The notes under the pieces are model-generated. The model was given only the letters and a program-made list of their open reading frames with translations, searched no databases and was not told the DNA's origin. Position numbers and translations under genes: made by a program. Positions 1-11,449 of a stretch of 64,000 nucleotides of DNA are shown here, one piece after another. Position 1 is the stretch's first letter. The number at the start of each line of letters is the position of its first letter. The stretch lies in NCBI GenBank assembly GCA_027924585.1, contig BSBM01000001.1, positions 53,002,501-53,066,500 of the forward strand, written 5' to 3'. The DNA comes from Larix kaempferi (Eukaryota > Streptophyta > Pinopsida > Pinales > Pinaceae).

Positions 1-1
1 T

Positions 2-3000
2 GCAAATATTGATTCTTTTTCTTCATTCGATCCAAACAGCTCCATCCCCATCCATTTGGGAGATGACTCAAAAATTTCTTCAAAGGGCAAAGGTACAATT
101 CATGTAGATCATGGAAGCTTTCAGAATGTTCTTTATGTGCCTTCCTTGGCTTCAAATCTTCTTTTTGTGTATCAAATGACACACACTGGTGAACCGAAGC
201 AAGTTACATTCAGCCCTAATACAGTTGAAATTTCTGATATCAAAAGTGGAAGACTTGTTGCAGTCGGAAAGGCAAACCACACTGCAAAATGCTATGAGTT
301 TTCACACTTTATTCCGCTTGCAAAGCCCACTACTCTTCACACACATGGTAATGAGGTTAGTAGGCTTTAGCATGAAAGATTTGGACATCTTAATTATAAG
401 TATTTGTTGCTACTATCAAACAAATCCATGGTAGATGGTCTTCCACAACTTCGTTCCTCGAAGGGAATATGCACTGGTTGCATAATTGGGAAGCACCCCG
501 AGCACAGATTGGACCACGGAAAAGCTAGCAGAGCTTCTACAGTTTTGGGGTTGATACATTCTGATATCAGTGGTCCGCTTCCCCATACGTCATTAAATGG
601 TTCAAGGTATGTTTTGACATTTATTGATGATTTTTCCCGCTTTACATGGGTATTCTTTCTCAAAAACAAGTTAGAAGTGCTTGGAAAATTCAAGGATTTT
701 AAGGATTCTGTTGAGACCGCCACTAAGAGCAAGATCAAAGCTCTTAGATATGATAATGGTGGAGAATATATCAAGTCCGAGTTGCTGCAACTTTGTGCCC
801 AAAGCGGAATTCAGATCCAACATACAGTTCCCTACACACCCCAGCAGAACGGTGTAGCGGAAAGGAAAAATCGGTCACTGAAAGAGATGGCTACATGCAT
901 GATTGAATCAAAAGGTTTGGCTGCAAATATTTGGGATGAAGCAATCAATGTTTCTGCATACATACAGAACCCTGTTCCACATTCATCCATGAATGGTATG
1001 ACTCCTTTCGAATCATTCTTTGGTCACAAACCGGATGTGTCAAATTTGAGAGTTTTTGGCTCTACTGCATGGGCTAGAATTCATTCCAAGAAGAGACGAG
1101 CTTTGGATCCACAAAGTATTGAGTGCATACTGATAGGATATGGGGAAGAATCAAAATCATATAAACTCATGGATATCAGATCTAAAAATATATTCATAGA
1201 GCGCAGTGTGCAATTTGAAGAACCACTTCAAGAATTGCAACTAGTTGAGGAAGAGACTGCCGATTCACCGCCTTCACCAGAAGAAGATCCGTGCAGCGAT
1301 AATGAAGGTATGATTTCTGATATTTCTGATGTTGTAGTAGCATATGATGATAATGACATATCAGGTTCAGAATCCGACCATTATGACCCTCCTCAGTTAC
1401 CAAAGTGGGCCCAAAACACTCTTCAATCTGCTGGTTCAAACCTTGGAAATCCTGCTGATCCGAGACGAACAAGAGAAGATTTTAAAAGAGCAGGTATGGC
1501 TCTTTCTATTGCTGATCCATTAATTCCTGAGATTTTTTATTTGATGGCTGGTTCAGATCCAACATCATACTATTCTTCCCACCGAGATCCGAGATGGCAA
1601 AGTGCCATGGATGAAGAGTACAGTTCTCTTCAAAAGAACAACACATGGGAGCTAGTTTCTCTTCCACCTAGAAGAAAATTAGTGAAGTGTAAATGGGTCT
1701 ACCACACGAAAGTTGCTGCTGATGGCTCTATCAGCAAATAAAAAGAAATGTTGGTGGCAAAAGGTTTCTCCCAAGTCCAACGAGTGGACTACACTGAGAC
1801 CTTTGCACCGGTTGCAAAGATGGATTCCATCCGCCTTGTTTTGGCTATTTCCGCATCCAAGCACTGGTAAGTGCACCACATGGATGTGAAGAGTGCATTT
1901 CTACATGGAGACCTTGTTGAAGAGGTATATATGCAGCATCCAGAGGGCTACACATCAGATCCATCATTAGTTTGCAGATTGAAGAAATCTTTTTATGGGT
2001 TAAAACAGGCCCCAAGAGCTTGGTACGCAAAGATGGACTCTTTCCTTCTTTCTCAGAATTTCCAAAGATGCAAATCTGATCCGAATGTGTATCTTCAGTG
2101 AGTTAAAGGTAATTTGTTGGTTATTGTACTTTATTTTGATGATATTCTCATTACTGGTAGCACTCTTACTTCAATAAACAAGCTAAAAACTGCCTTAAAT
2201 CTAGCTTTTGACATGAGCGATTTAGGCTTGCTGAGTCACTTTTTGGGCTTAGAGATAGCTCAAAATTTTGATGGGATCACTGTATCTCAGCAAAAATATG
2301 CTTCCAACCTGTTATTGAAGTTTAATATGGCTGAATGTAAGGCAGCCCCATTCCCATTCCTCTCAGGAATCAGTCTTGAGGAGGGAGATTCTACACTACT
2401 TGCAGATTGCAGTATGTATCGATAGTTGATTGGTTCACTACTTTATTTGACACACTCAAGGCCTAATATTTCATATGCCATGAGTGTTGTGTCAAGGTAT
2501 ATGCAGCAGCCACATGAGCTTCATTGGCGAGCAGCCAAGCGGATCTTGCAGTATGTGCAAGGTACGAGACAGTTTGGCATACATTATGCTGCAGATTCTG
2601 AGCTTGATTTCATTGGTTTTACTGATTCAGATTGGGCAGGTGATAGCATTGATCGGAAGTCCACTTCTGGTTATGTTTTCATGATTGGTCATGGTGCTAT
2701 TTGCTGGTCCAGCAAAAAGCAGGCAGCCATTGCACTTTCTTCAGCAGAGGCAGAGTATCGAGGGGCAGTCAATGCCTGCATTCAGGTAGTTTGGTTGCAG
2801 GGTATTCTTTCCGAGTTTGGTTTTGGTGGCACTACTTCTACTGTCCTATTTTGTGACAATCAAAGTGCTATTAAGATCTCCATAGATCCAGTTCAGTGGC
2901 AGAGGACCAAACACATTGAGATTCATATGCATTACATTCGACAGTTGGTGCATGATCGCACCATTATTCTGCAATATTGCCCTACTGATGAGCAAATTGC

Positions 3001-3091
3001 AGACATCTTCACCAAGAGCTTCACTGAGAAGAAGTTATCTTACCTCCGTTCACTGTTGGGGGTGATTTCCATCATGGTGGAGACAGATTGA
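2..3091 (+). pseudogene. Ty1/copia retrotransposon polyprotein, 5' partial, five in-frame stops
   Basis: This is the protease-downstream part of a copia gag-pol polyprotein, which normally makes integrase, reverse transcriptase and RNase H for retrotransposition. The order is GAG-pre-integrase zinc finger (about 370-500), integrase core (540-900), RT (1680-2430) and RNase H (2570-3060). The integrase triad is visible as Asp 562-564, Asp 752-754 and Glu 860-862, with exactly 35 residues between the last two. The RT catalytic site is YFDD at 2132-2143, where most family members have YVDD. RNase H shows FTDSDWAGD, SSAEAEYRG and the FCDN motif. All segments share one frame with no frameshift, but stops occur at 368-370 (TAG), 1739-1741 (TAA), 1868-1870 (TAA), 2099-2101 (TGA) and 2423-2425 (TAG). 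The gene starts upstream of the window. It is clearly copia, and its decay is by point mutation only. Confidence 0.96.
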
Positions 3092-3106
3092 TCCATTATT
3101 ATGCTT

Positions 3107-3120
3107 TAGCTTGAGGGGGG
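3107..3120 (+). other. First polypurine tract-like motif of the copia element
   Basis: TAGCTTGAGGGGGG lies 15 bases after the polyprotein stop. It nearly matches the tract that directly abuts the 3' LTR at 3254-3267, so it may be a second or former plus-strand primer site, or part of a short duplication. Confidence 0.45.
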
Positions 3121-3253
3121 GCTTTCTTCCCACTAGGTTTTCCCTCTTTCCTCACTTAGTTTATTTTCAGCATTTTTTGGATTATTGTATTGGGGTGACC
3201 TTTGGTCTTAGTTACCAGGGCCCCACATTATTTTATTTTTCACATCATAGTCT

Positions 3254-3267
3254 AGCTTGAGGGGGAG
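3254..3267 (+). other. Copia polypurine tract abutting the 3' LTR
   Basis: AGCTTGAGGGGGAG directly precedes TGTTCGGATATCC, the first bases of the LTR. This is the usual plus-strand primer of copia elements and fixes the LTR boundary at 3268. Confidence 0.85.
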
Positions 3268-3698
3268 TGTTCGGATATCCACATCATCTTTTTCATGATC
3301 TTGCATGCAATTAGGGTTTGCATGCAAATTCTAAGGTTTGCATTTACTTTGCATGCATCCCAGTCACCAGGTTGATGCCTCCAGCACCTTAGCCACCTTA
3401 TTCTAGCACCCAAGAGCCACTTACTTCAGATTTTTAGCCCCCCTAGTCAGGAAGGCACCCACTTCTCACCTACTACTAGAGAAGGGTGCACTTCTTCACC
3501 TACCACTGCAGTTCCACTTCAGTTACACTCAAATAGCTCTGATTCTCCCTGATTTGAGGCTAGTTTCACTCCCGACTGACTGCTTCACTTCTGTTGGACC
3601 TCCAGATTGACTAGATGACTTGTTCTGACTTCAGTTAGCCTCCCATGCGCCCTCCACTGATCCCACTTCCCTATATCAGTGCTACACACTTCAGTTAC
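3268..3698 (+). mobile_element. Copia 3' LTR, truncated (U3 only)
   Basis: It starts at TG after the polypurine tract and matches the solo LTR at 3789-4513 along its whole length until position 3698, where similarity stops abruptly and gypsy 5'-leader sequence begins. The last 300 or so bases of the LTR, probably R and U5, are missing. The expected TATA box reads CTATATCAG at 3671-3679, while the solo copy has CTATATAAG. Three TGCATGCA (RY) motifs and one TTAGGGTTT (telo-box) lie at 3302-3357. Confidence 0.82.
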
Positions 3699-3772
3699 CT
3701 ATCAAAAAGAGAATTCTACCTATCTACAACTGAATTCTTCCTGTCCACAACTCCTCGACAACGGTGCCAAAA
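3699..3772 (-). mobile_element. Gypsy leader and primer-binding site (element 1)
   Basis: Read on the minus strand, positions 3769-3752 give TGGCACCGTTGTCGAGGA, close to the Asp-tRNA primer site (TGGCGCCGTTGCCGGGGA) typical of Tat/Athila gypsy elements. It starts three bases after the LTR terminus CCCAACA. This shows that the LTR at 3773-6927 is a 5' LTR of a minus-strand element whose body lay at lower coordinates. That body has been replaced by the copia element. Confidence 0.72.
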
Positions 3773-6700
3773 TGTTGGGTGTGTGAGTTGTTCAGATATC
3801 CACATCATCTTTTTCAGGATCTTGCATGCAATTAGGGTTTGCATGCAAATTCTAGTGTTTGCATGCATCCCAGTCACCAGGTTGATGCCTCCAGCACCTT
3901 AGACACCTTATTCTAGCACCCGGGAGCCACTTACTTCATAGTTTTAGCCCCCCTAGTCAGGAAGGTGCCCACTTCTCACCTACTACCAGAGAAGGGCGCA
4001 CTTCTTCACCTACCAATGCAGTTCCACTTCAGTTACACTCAGTTAGCTCCGATTCTCCCTGATTTGAGGCTAGTTTCACTTCCGACTGACTGTTTCACTT
4101 CCGTTGGACCTCCAGATTGACTAGATGACTTGTTCTGACTTCAGTTAGCCTCCCATGTGCCCTCCACTGATCCCACTTCCCTATATAAGTGCTACACACT
4201 TCAGTTACACATGTTACACTCAGTTAGACTCAGATTGACACCTGGATGACTGGTTCTTGTGCATTGATGACCACTACTGATTGATGATGAGGACTCCTAG
4301 TTGGAGTCAAGCTAGTCCATTCTGTGATTCGAATGACCTCCTTAGGAAATTCGAATTGCTCATTTATTGTTATTGTATTCTATTTTAATCATTCACCCTT
4401 ACTGGGATATTGAGCACTGCTACATGTTTTGCACAGTTTTACACCATATTTTCTATGTTCATCTGTTGTGATTGATTTACTTGTTCATTAGATCTGCTGT
4501 GACTAATTTTACATGATCTATCTCAAAGAAAACACCTAATATTTAATTATCGACCAAGGTTGGTATTCTTAGAGTTGTGGCAAAGTATATGCTAAGGTAC
4601 AATGGTACCTAAGTTTCGGCTTGTCAAACCTTAGAAATGTTTAATAAACAAAAGATCGAAAGATATTTCAAAATGAAAAATCGAGTCAAACTTCAGAAAG
4701 ACAACAAATGAACTACTGAATCTAGCTAGACCAATGAATCAAAATAGTATCAATTCATACTACTCTACTTTCTGACTAAATAATGGAAAATATGAAAACA
4801 AATACCGATAAAAAAGAAAACTACTTTTCAATTCTAATCTAGGAACGAGAAATAATTGTAAATCAATTTGGAAACAAGTAGAAAACTTGATAAAGATATT
4901 TATGTAGAAGTAAGTAGAAAACTTGATAAAGATATTTAGTTCTGAACCAAATTCTATTTCATGGAAATCTTCATTATTTGTGTGAATAAGAAACTGATCC
5001 TATGCTTGACGAAGGAACGATCGAAACTTAAAATACTTGGAGAATGAAATTATTAATTCTAATATGAACTAAATCTTAAGAACATGTAATAAACTATACT
5101 AAGAATAAAAATGATAAATTCTAAAGCAGTAACATATTAGTAAATAAAATATGAAAGACATAATTCGAAAGACGGTTAAAGAAAAATTAAGAAAGAATTT
5201 AAATAAAAATTTATGGCATGTAAAGCAGGGTCCTAATTATGGTTAAGAATGCTAACTAAAAGCAAGAAAGATTACAGTTAAGAAAAAATAAGAAACTGAA
5301 AAAAAAAAAAAAAAAAAAAAAAACAATGCAGAAAGAATGAAAGTCCGAATGACGATCCGGATGACTGTCTGAATGACAGTCCGGATGGAAGAAAACAAAT
5401 TAAACTAAAGAAAGAGGTAGTTTTGATGATCTTAACGTTAGCTAGAGAATGTAGATGAACCTATAGTGCAAATAAGCCAGTGAGAAGACTATTGAGAAGC
5501 TAAGATAGTAGGAAGAAATCTATTCTAATCATTATTTAAAAGATGAACTACTTCTATAACATAGTTAAACAAAACTAAACTATGAATACAACTTAACCTA
5601 CAGCTTATAGAAGGAGAACTTACAGAACTAATTCTAATTCTAACTAAACTTGAAATAGCAGCTAACTAAGTTCTATCTAATTGCAGAAAACTGGAAACAA
5701 ACTGTAAACACTATGCTTGGTCGACCATTATCAATTCTAGAAACACAAATTAAGTTAGCAACAAAATACAAATTACAGAGAAATAAGGAAATAACATATA
5801 CACAAAAACAGAATTAATTACACACTGGAAAATGAACTAACTATTTACAGAAAAAAGAAAATACATAAAAACATAAATAAAAGCTCTAGCTGATGAGGGG
5901 CCCTTCCCAGCAATCAGAGATGGAAACTAAATCAACTTAGTCACCAACAACAAAGCATCAACAATAAAATTCAGGAGCTTCCATTAACTGAGAAAAATTA
6001 CACAATGTTTCTGCAAAAACTACTGCTATCCTCTATGTATTCTATAAGCTATCTGATCCTCCTCGTTTCTTCACATGAGGCATCTATTTATAATTTTACA
6101 ATGGGAGAGAAGATCAACATAGTCGACCTCTCTAAAAATAGATGTCTTTAAGACTATAAAACGACTGCCTGATGACTTATGATAGCGCAGGGGGCATCTA
6201 CCAGGTTCCACGACGTCAATCCTACCTGACACGAACAGCTGCGTGTTTGTTTCCTTTAGGCGTGGGAAGAATGTATGCTGGAAAGCTGAACGGACGGAGG
6301 AGAGGGATTTTGGAGCATCGATGTAGGACGAGAAATGTGTTGGTAGACTGAGCATGGGCGAACGAGGCTCCTCTAAAACATTGGCGTGAGCAAGCGAGCG
6401 TGATATCCACTTGGATGAAGAGGAAATTCAGAATGTTGGAGTGTCGACGTGGGGATATCGTGTGCTATCGAGTGTGGGAGGCAGGAAGGCGAATCTTCAA
6501 AACGCAAGGCTCATCAACCATAACCACCACGTAGCTAACCGAACCCATGTGCTCATTTATGTCTTTAATGGCCAGGAATATGCCAACCGATGATTCTGCG
6601 GACTGAACGCAGGGTTGAACGATGGGTTGAATGCTAATGGCATCTTTAGCATGAAATCAAGTCCGAATGAAGGTCTGTTTGAAAATCGTAGCCTGTAGAG

Positions 6701-6927
6701 AAAAAATTAATTGCCAAGCATGTCTGGAAATATGAGATGATTGTTAATAAATCACAAAAAATGTTGATAATTTTTCATGATTCATATGATGTTCAAATAA
6801 ATGCATACCTGAGTCTATTTGACAGTCTGAATGGCAAGAAGAGTAATTTATTATACAAAAATAGTGCAATTGACGCCACTCAGAGGATATTTGATGATAA
6901 AAAATAGTGACAAAATGGACACCAACA
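3773..6927 (-). mobile_element. Long-LTR gypsy 5' LTR (element 1), split by a copia solo LTR
   Basis: The ends on the minus strand are TGTTGG and CCAACA, and the whole sequence is colinear with the 3' LTR at 53225-59213. Without the inserted solo LTR and one 5-bp duplication it is about 2,425 bp, against about 2,820 bp for the other copy. The difference is one block of about 395 bp, present in the other copy at about 53607-54000, whose ends share a 9-bp near-repeat (TTTAGAAAC and TTTGGAAAC). A poly(A) run of about 25 bases occurs near 5299, where the other copy has nine. No coding potential is convincing here; the short ORFs near 6071-6593 are not conserved in the second copy. Confidence 0.85.
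3789..4513 (+). mobile_element. Copia solo LTR inside the gypsy LTR
   Basis: This is a complete 725-bp LTR from TGTTCAG to TTTTACA, the same family as 3268-3698. It interrupts the gypsy LTR 16 bp from its terminus. The flanking pentamers are TGAGT (3784-3788) and TGATC (4514-4518), where the uninterrupted gypsy copy has TGAGA, which fits a decayed 5-bp target duplication. It has an intact TATA box CTATATAAG at 4181-4189, and TGCATGCA at 3823, 3840 and 3860 around a telo-box at 3832-3840. Confidence 0.83.
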
Positions 6928-8656
6928 AGGCAACTCATAATCCCTCTGAATGATATTTGTACTTGATTATGATGTTCATGGATGATTTATTACCATCAAA
7001 ATACTTCTGCAAACTTATTTAATATTCTGGACAAAGTATGGAATTTAACTAGCAATTTGAGGTTCAAATCCCCCCAATGTAAATACTGAAAATGGATTCC
7101 CAAATGCCTCCAACCCCACTCGAATTTATGCACATATCTAGGGGATGTATCAGGGTATTATTAAGGTCTCATATTAACCATTAATCAGTTATTAAGTCTG
7201 TTCTAACCTTCTCCCAAAAAGCAACAAAAATCACTAGTTCGACCTTGGGGGAAATAGCATGAAATCTTCTTCAAATAAAATAAAACTAAGCAAGATGGAT
7301 CCAAATGCTTAAGTGTTGAACATGAAACTTGTAATACTCATCAATGGAAGTCCATACATCATAAATATATCAGATAAATATTCTTCCATTCGAAATCATC
7401 ATCAATACATTGGCATAGATCAATCTAGTGGGGGAATGGTCACTATTTTCTCATTAATAATCCATTTTACTTATAACCACTTCTTATTTCAACCTGAAAC
7501 TTTATGGTGATGAAAAACATAGTATATCAATCATATTACAATAGAAACAGATCATGATAAGCTCTCCTAAAGAGTACAAAAGCTCACAAAAAATGCCCTC
7601 CCTCAAGGGTCAAGAATATGCCATCAAAACTGGAAATGGTTGAGAGAGTGTGCTGCATTAGAAGAAACCATGAGCTACCCTGTAGCTTACAAATGCAAAT
7701 AAACACTCCATTAAATCTCCAAATGAAAGGTCTGAATGGCCTTTCCAATTACCAACTTGGATGGGAATCTTTCACCCTCGAAATTGGCTAATGCAAGAAA
7801 CTAGTCATCCACTAGCTCTCCCTCTTCACAAATGCAATTGAAAATTTCTCAAATGATCAAAATTTGGTTTCATTATTTGTTATTGACATTTATAAACTTA
7901 TAATTTCCTCCATGGGTCGAATTCCTTCCAAGAGACTCATGCCAACTCAAGTTGGGAAGAGATTTCAAAGAACGCCACTTGTACAACAATTCCTAGTCTC
8001 CCACTTCCACCAAATCACATGCAGAAGCATCTTAGCTGCCCTAAATCCCTTGAGCGCCCTCTTGGAGGCTATTTTTAGCCTTGACATGTCATATATGTCA
8101 TATGTCATCCTTCAGGTCTGATTTTAGTCATACGTTTCATAGCATCTTCATCATTGTTGTCATAGAGCTAGGGAATCTAGCCCAAGTGTCTCACTAGCTC
8201 CAAATTGCCTCTTCCTCTTCCATGGGAGTTACTCTTCCTCTATATTTAGACCTTGGATGACTCATGCAATGAATAATATCTTTTGAACTCCCCCAAGTAT
8301 TTTACCATTCACCTTGAATTCGAATTGGTGAGAGAATGATGACAAGTGTAGTGGGGAAATCTAGCCATATGTGGGTCCCCCTTCCTTTGTGTGTCTTTAT
8401 GATCAAATGCCACTTTGATTTTCACTTGTATATATTTATTTATATCCTTTATTAAATATTTATTCCATTCTAATGTTCAAACATCATTTATTATTCCCCT
8501 TATTTCAAATCCCAAAGCTTCCACCCCAAACCTAGGAAACTAATAATTTTCCTCCTTGGCAATTATTTGACGCTTGGCATCAATTTGAAAAAATCTAGTG
8601 AATATGTCAAATGTGCTTAGGACATTGTGACCCAATGCAAAATTTGGGACATGACA
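6928..8656 (-). mobile_element. Gypsy-type LTR fragment (family B, copy 1)
   Basis: It is colinear with the complete solo LTR at 42740-44761 from that copy's position of about 43040 to its end, and it shares the terminal GGGACATGACA (TGTCATGTCCC on the minus strand). Its other end is cut at 6928 by the gypsy LTR. The adjacent LINE is interrupted at its outer edge (8656/8657), so this LTR inserted into the LINE and was later hit by the gypsy element. ORFs here (for example 7313-7510 and 7864-8121) are not conserved between copies. Confidence 0.8.
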
Positions 8657-8990
8657 CATTGAAGAAGGATAAGGAGAAAGGCTTGGATCAACCTTCTAAA
8701 TAAGGTACACATCCTTCTAACCCTAATATCTTTTCTTAGTATATGTATATGCACTAACATTGTATGTCTGACTTTTCATATTAGTACGTTGGTAGTCTCT
8801 TCCCTTCTATAGGATAATTTCCCTAACAACACAAGGGTTCTGAAATTTCTTGAGCTTTACAACCTTCCATCATTGTTTCCTGAAGAAGGATGATTGAGGT
8901 ATTTAAATTCCTGATCATCCTATTGAGATCATTTAGTTATGGGGTGCTCCCTAACCCCCTCAGGTTGTAGGACAAACAAAGAATCAAGGA
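8657..8990 (-). pseudogene. L1-type LINE ORF2, start of endonuclease domain
   Basis: The minus strand encodes IILLQETMMEG at about 8900-8865, matching the LQET metal-binding motif near the N-terminus of the APE-type endonuclease of plant L1 ORF2. Downstream frames contain stops, and the ORF is lost at 8657 where an LTR has inserted. ORF2 normally supplies nicking and reverse transcription; none is possible here. Confidence 0.6.
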
Positions 8991-9014
8991 GCCCTGTCCT
9001 TGGATTTTCCTGCT

Positions 9015-10535
9015 CTAAGGGCCATGTTTATAGTTATCTTCTTTCCCTCTTTCACCTCCACCTCTTTTCTTTTTATCCTTATAAATTAGGGATTTCCTAC
9101 CCAAAGTGACCTTAGCGAGGGGGTCAAATGCAAGACCACCCATTGAGGCTCTTTCTTCCACCCTACAGAGTGCCACCCTGGACCTGGTGTTGTAAATTTT
9201 GTGCTTTACCCAAGAGGGTGGGTTTCCCTTAATTAGGGGCAATGTCACCTCAGCACTACTTCAAGAAACATACATTTACTCTCTTGTCCTTTTTCGGCGA
9301 TGGGCAGGGATTTAGGAGAAAGAGTATTAGGGACCACTAATGTGTTCATTTCCTTTAAATCTACAGGGTTTAACGAAGACAAATCCTGATTTACCAAGGA
9401 TTGGGATGCCTTATCAAAGGGGGAAATTGATATAGCCATATTGACAGAAGGAAATAAGGTTTCAAGGGCAGGATCTAAAAAAAAATTAGGAGCTTCGATC
9501 TTACTAGGAAGTGGGATGTTTGCCACCTCCTTCGTTCGGTCTCCGACCTCGATCACTATCTTGTCACCTTTCTCTTCTATGTCATGATTTGCTTCATTGA
9601 TCATCGTATCCACCACCTTTTTTAAATCCAAATATATTTTTGCTTGGAGGAACCATCCGTAGAACTTGGACATTCCCTGATTAAATGACCTTCCTTTCAA
9701 CAGCCAAAACATCGAAATGAGATCTTCCAGTAATCCAATTTTTATATCCATATGCTTCCATGCAATTCTAAAAATATTTCCTCATATAACCCGTCTCTGA
9801 TATCTAATTACACTAAAAATTCTGTGCAACATCTATCCACCTTTTGTTCCTAGACATCCTCTAGAGCCACAAACTGTCCAAGCTTATCCCTGATTGCTTC
9901 CATCACTTCTTTCTACCAAAAGACCATCAAAAAATTAGGCAAGATTACCCAAACGTGCTGCAAATTTTGAGGTTCCCTTTCCGAATCGAAATCAACATGC
10001 CATTTTTTTAGAATTAGCCCAAAAGGACCCCACCTCCATTTGTGCTCTAGCAGCTTCTTTCTCTCCTCTGAATTTACCTTGATCAATATCCAACCATGAG
10101 ACATAATATGGAAGAATGGAACCCGGTTCAGGATAGGTTTCTAGTTACCCTCCATCCAAATTTTAAGAGATGTTTCTCCAATGACCTTTCCACATAAACA
10201 CCCTACTAGAGCGAGGTTGAGATAACCAGGGACTTCCTTGATTCTGATATCCTTGGCCACTGATAGAGAAACCTTGTCTTTTTTTGCACGCGGACCATTT
10301 TTCATATTGGACCATTGAAGTCGCTTGTCGTGTGCATACCATCACCATTATTAAGTTTCATGGGAGGTGAATTATACTCTGGAAATTGTTTTGAACTGTT
10401 CGAAGGTGACGTCATATCGATCTGCCCCATGTTTGATTCATTATAGCGACATTTAAATTCATGATCCACGCTAAAAATCGGGCCCTTCGGGGAGGGCCTA
10501 TCGTAATCGACTTCGTCGATAAACATAGAGATCAT
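9015..10535 (-). pseudogene. L1-type LINE ORF1 (DUF4283 protein), broken
   Basis: ORF1 of plant L1 elements encodes an RNA-binding gag-like protein. The minus strand at 10104-9913 reads as the second half of a DUF4283 domain: it has GWILIKVNSEERKKLLEHKW and then a FGLILKKW...DFDSE..PQNL..VWV..PNF pattern. The preceding half (about 10300-10140) is in other frames. A 168-codon ORF at 9751-9245 and a 77-codon ORF at 9248-9015 continue the acidic, low-complexity C-terminal part, and ORF2 follows directly. Several frameshifts and stops are present. The N-terminus may begin at the ATG at 10535. The DUF4283 and LQET order makes a LINE far likelier than a host gene. Confidence 0.65.
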
Positions 10536-10582
10536 TTAAACCGAACCAGATGGACTTTCCCTCAAAAAGAAAACTTTAAAAC

Positions 10583-11429
10583 TGTTGGCAGGCGGTTTGG
10601 AGATGGAGTATCGCATCATTGCGGATGCTATGACAGGAAGAAGGTATCGCGGAAGGACGAGCGCCCACGACAAGTATTTTTGGGTACTTTTGAGTTAGTT
10701 AGACCGCAGTATGCGGGTTTTTGGGTCATTGGACCATGACAGATGTATTTTGGGTCATTTGGATCGGGTCATATGTATTTTGAGTCATTTAGAACGCATT
10801 GTGCAGATTTTGAGTATGTTTTGTAGAAATGTCGGTTAGAAAGTAGTTAGAATGTGGACAAGCAATGTAAGGCGGAAGCCTATAAGTAGTCATAAGTTGT
10901 AAGTGTTGGAAAGGATGGACGTGAATCTTGGAGTAGACATGTATTGTGGATGAATGCGTCTATGATTGTGTATCGGAGATCAAGAGATATTGGTGAGATC
11001 TGCAGTTTGTGAAGTTAATATGATATGGCAGAGCTGGTTTGCGGAACTCTTGTGTCTTGTCTATTTTTCTGTGATAATGCATGTTGCAATACGGGTATAT
11101 GAATAATGCGATGTTTTCTTATTGAAATCAATGTTTTAATGTTATATCTGCTATGGTTCTGTCAAATGATGTAATCTGTTAAGTTGGAATGTCTAGATCT
11201 GGTTTTGAATGTTGTAATAAGTTGAATGCCTGATGCCCCATATCTTCCTACATTCGGCTGAAACCTAGTTCCGTCAACACTCCCTTGTGTGCCTCGGGTG
11301 AGACCTCATTTGCTCTGCAAGTGTTGCTGGACGGGGTAAAACATGTCTGGGCCGGTGCTCAGGGAGATCACGGCGGTTTGGGTGTCGACAGTGCTGGGAA
11401 ACCTTGTTGATTGGGTCTTTGTGTCAACA
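10583..11429 (+). mobile_element. 5' LTR of Tat/Athila-like gypsy element 3
   Basis: It begins TGTTGGCAGG and ends GTGTCAACA, giving matched TGTTG/CAACA ends, and is followed two bases later by a primer-binding site. A TATA-like TATAAGTAG lies at 10881. It sits at the outer edge of the LINE. The matching 3' LTR is not in the window because the element is truncated. Confidence 0.75.
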
Positions 11430-11431
11430 AA

Positions 11432-11449
11432 TGGTTCCGTTTCCAGGAC
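11432..11449 (+). other. Primer-binding site (Asp-tRNA type)
   Basis: TGGTTCCGTTTCCAGGAC matches 14 of 18 bases of the canonical Asp-tRNA primer site used by Tat and Athila elements and lies two bases after the LTR. Confidence 0.7.

Noticed and set aside
6071-6593. Overlapping ORFs in the gypsy LTR
   Set aside because: The second LTR copy (58380-58990) has different frames and stops; no conserved protein.
10461-10739. Plus-strand 92-codon ORF
   Set aside because: It crosses the LINE/LTR boundary at 10583, so it is an accident of the junction.
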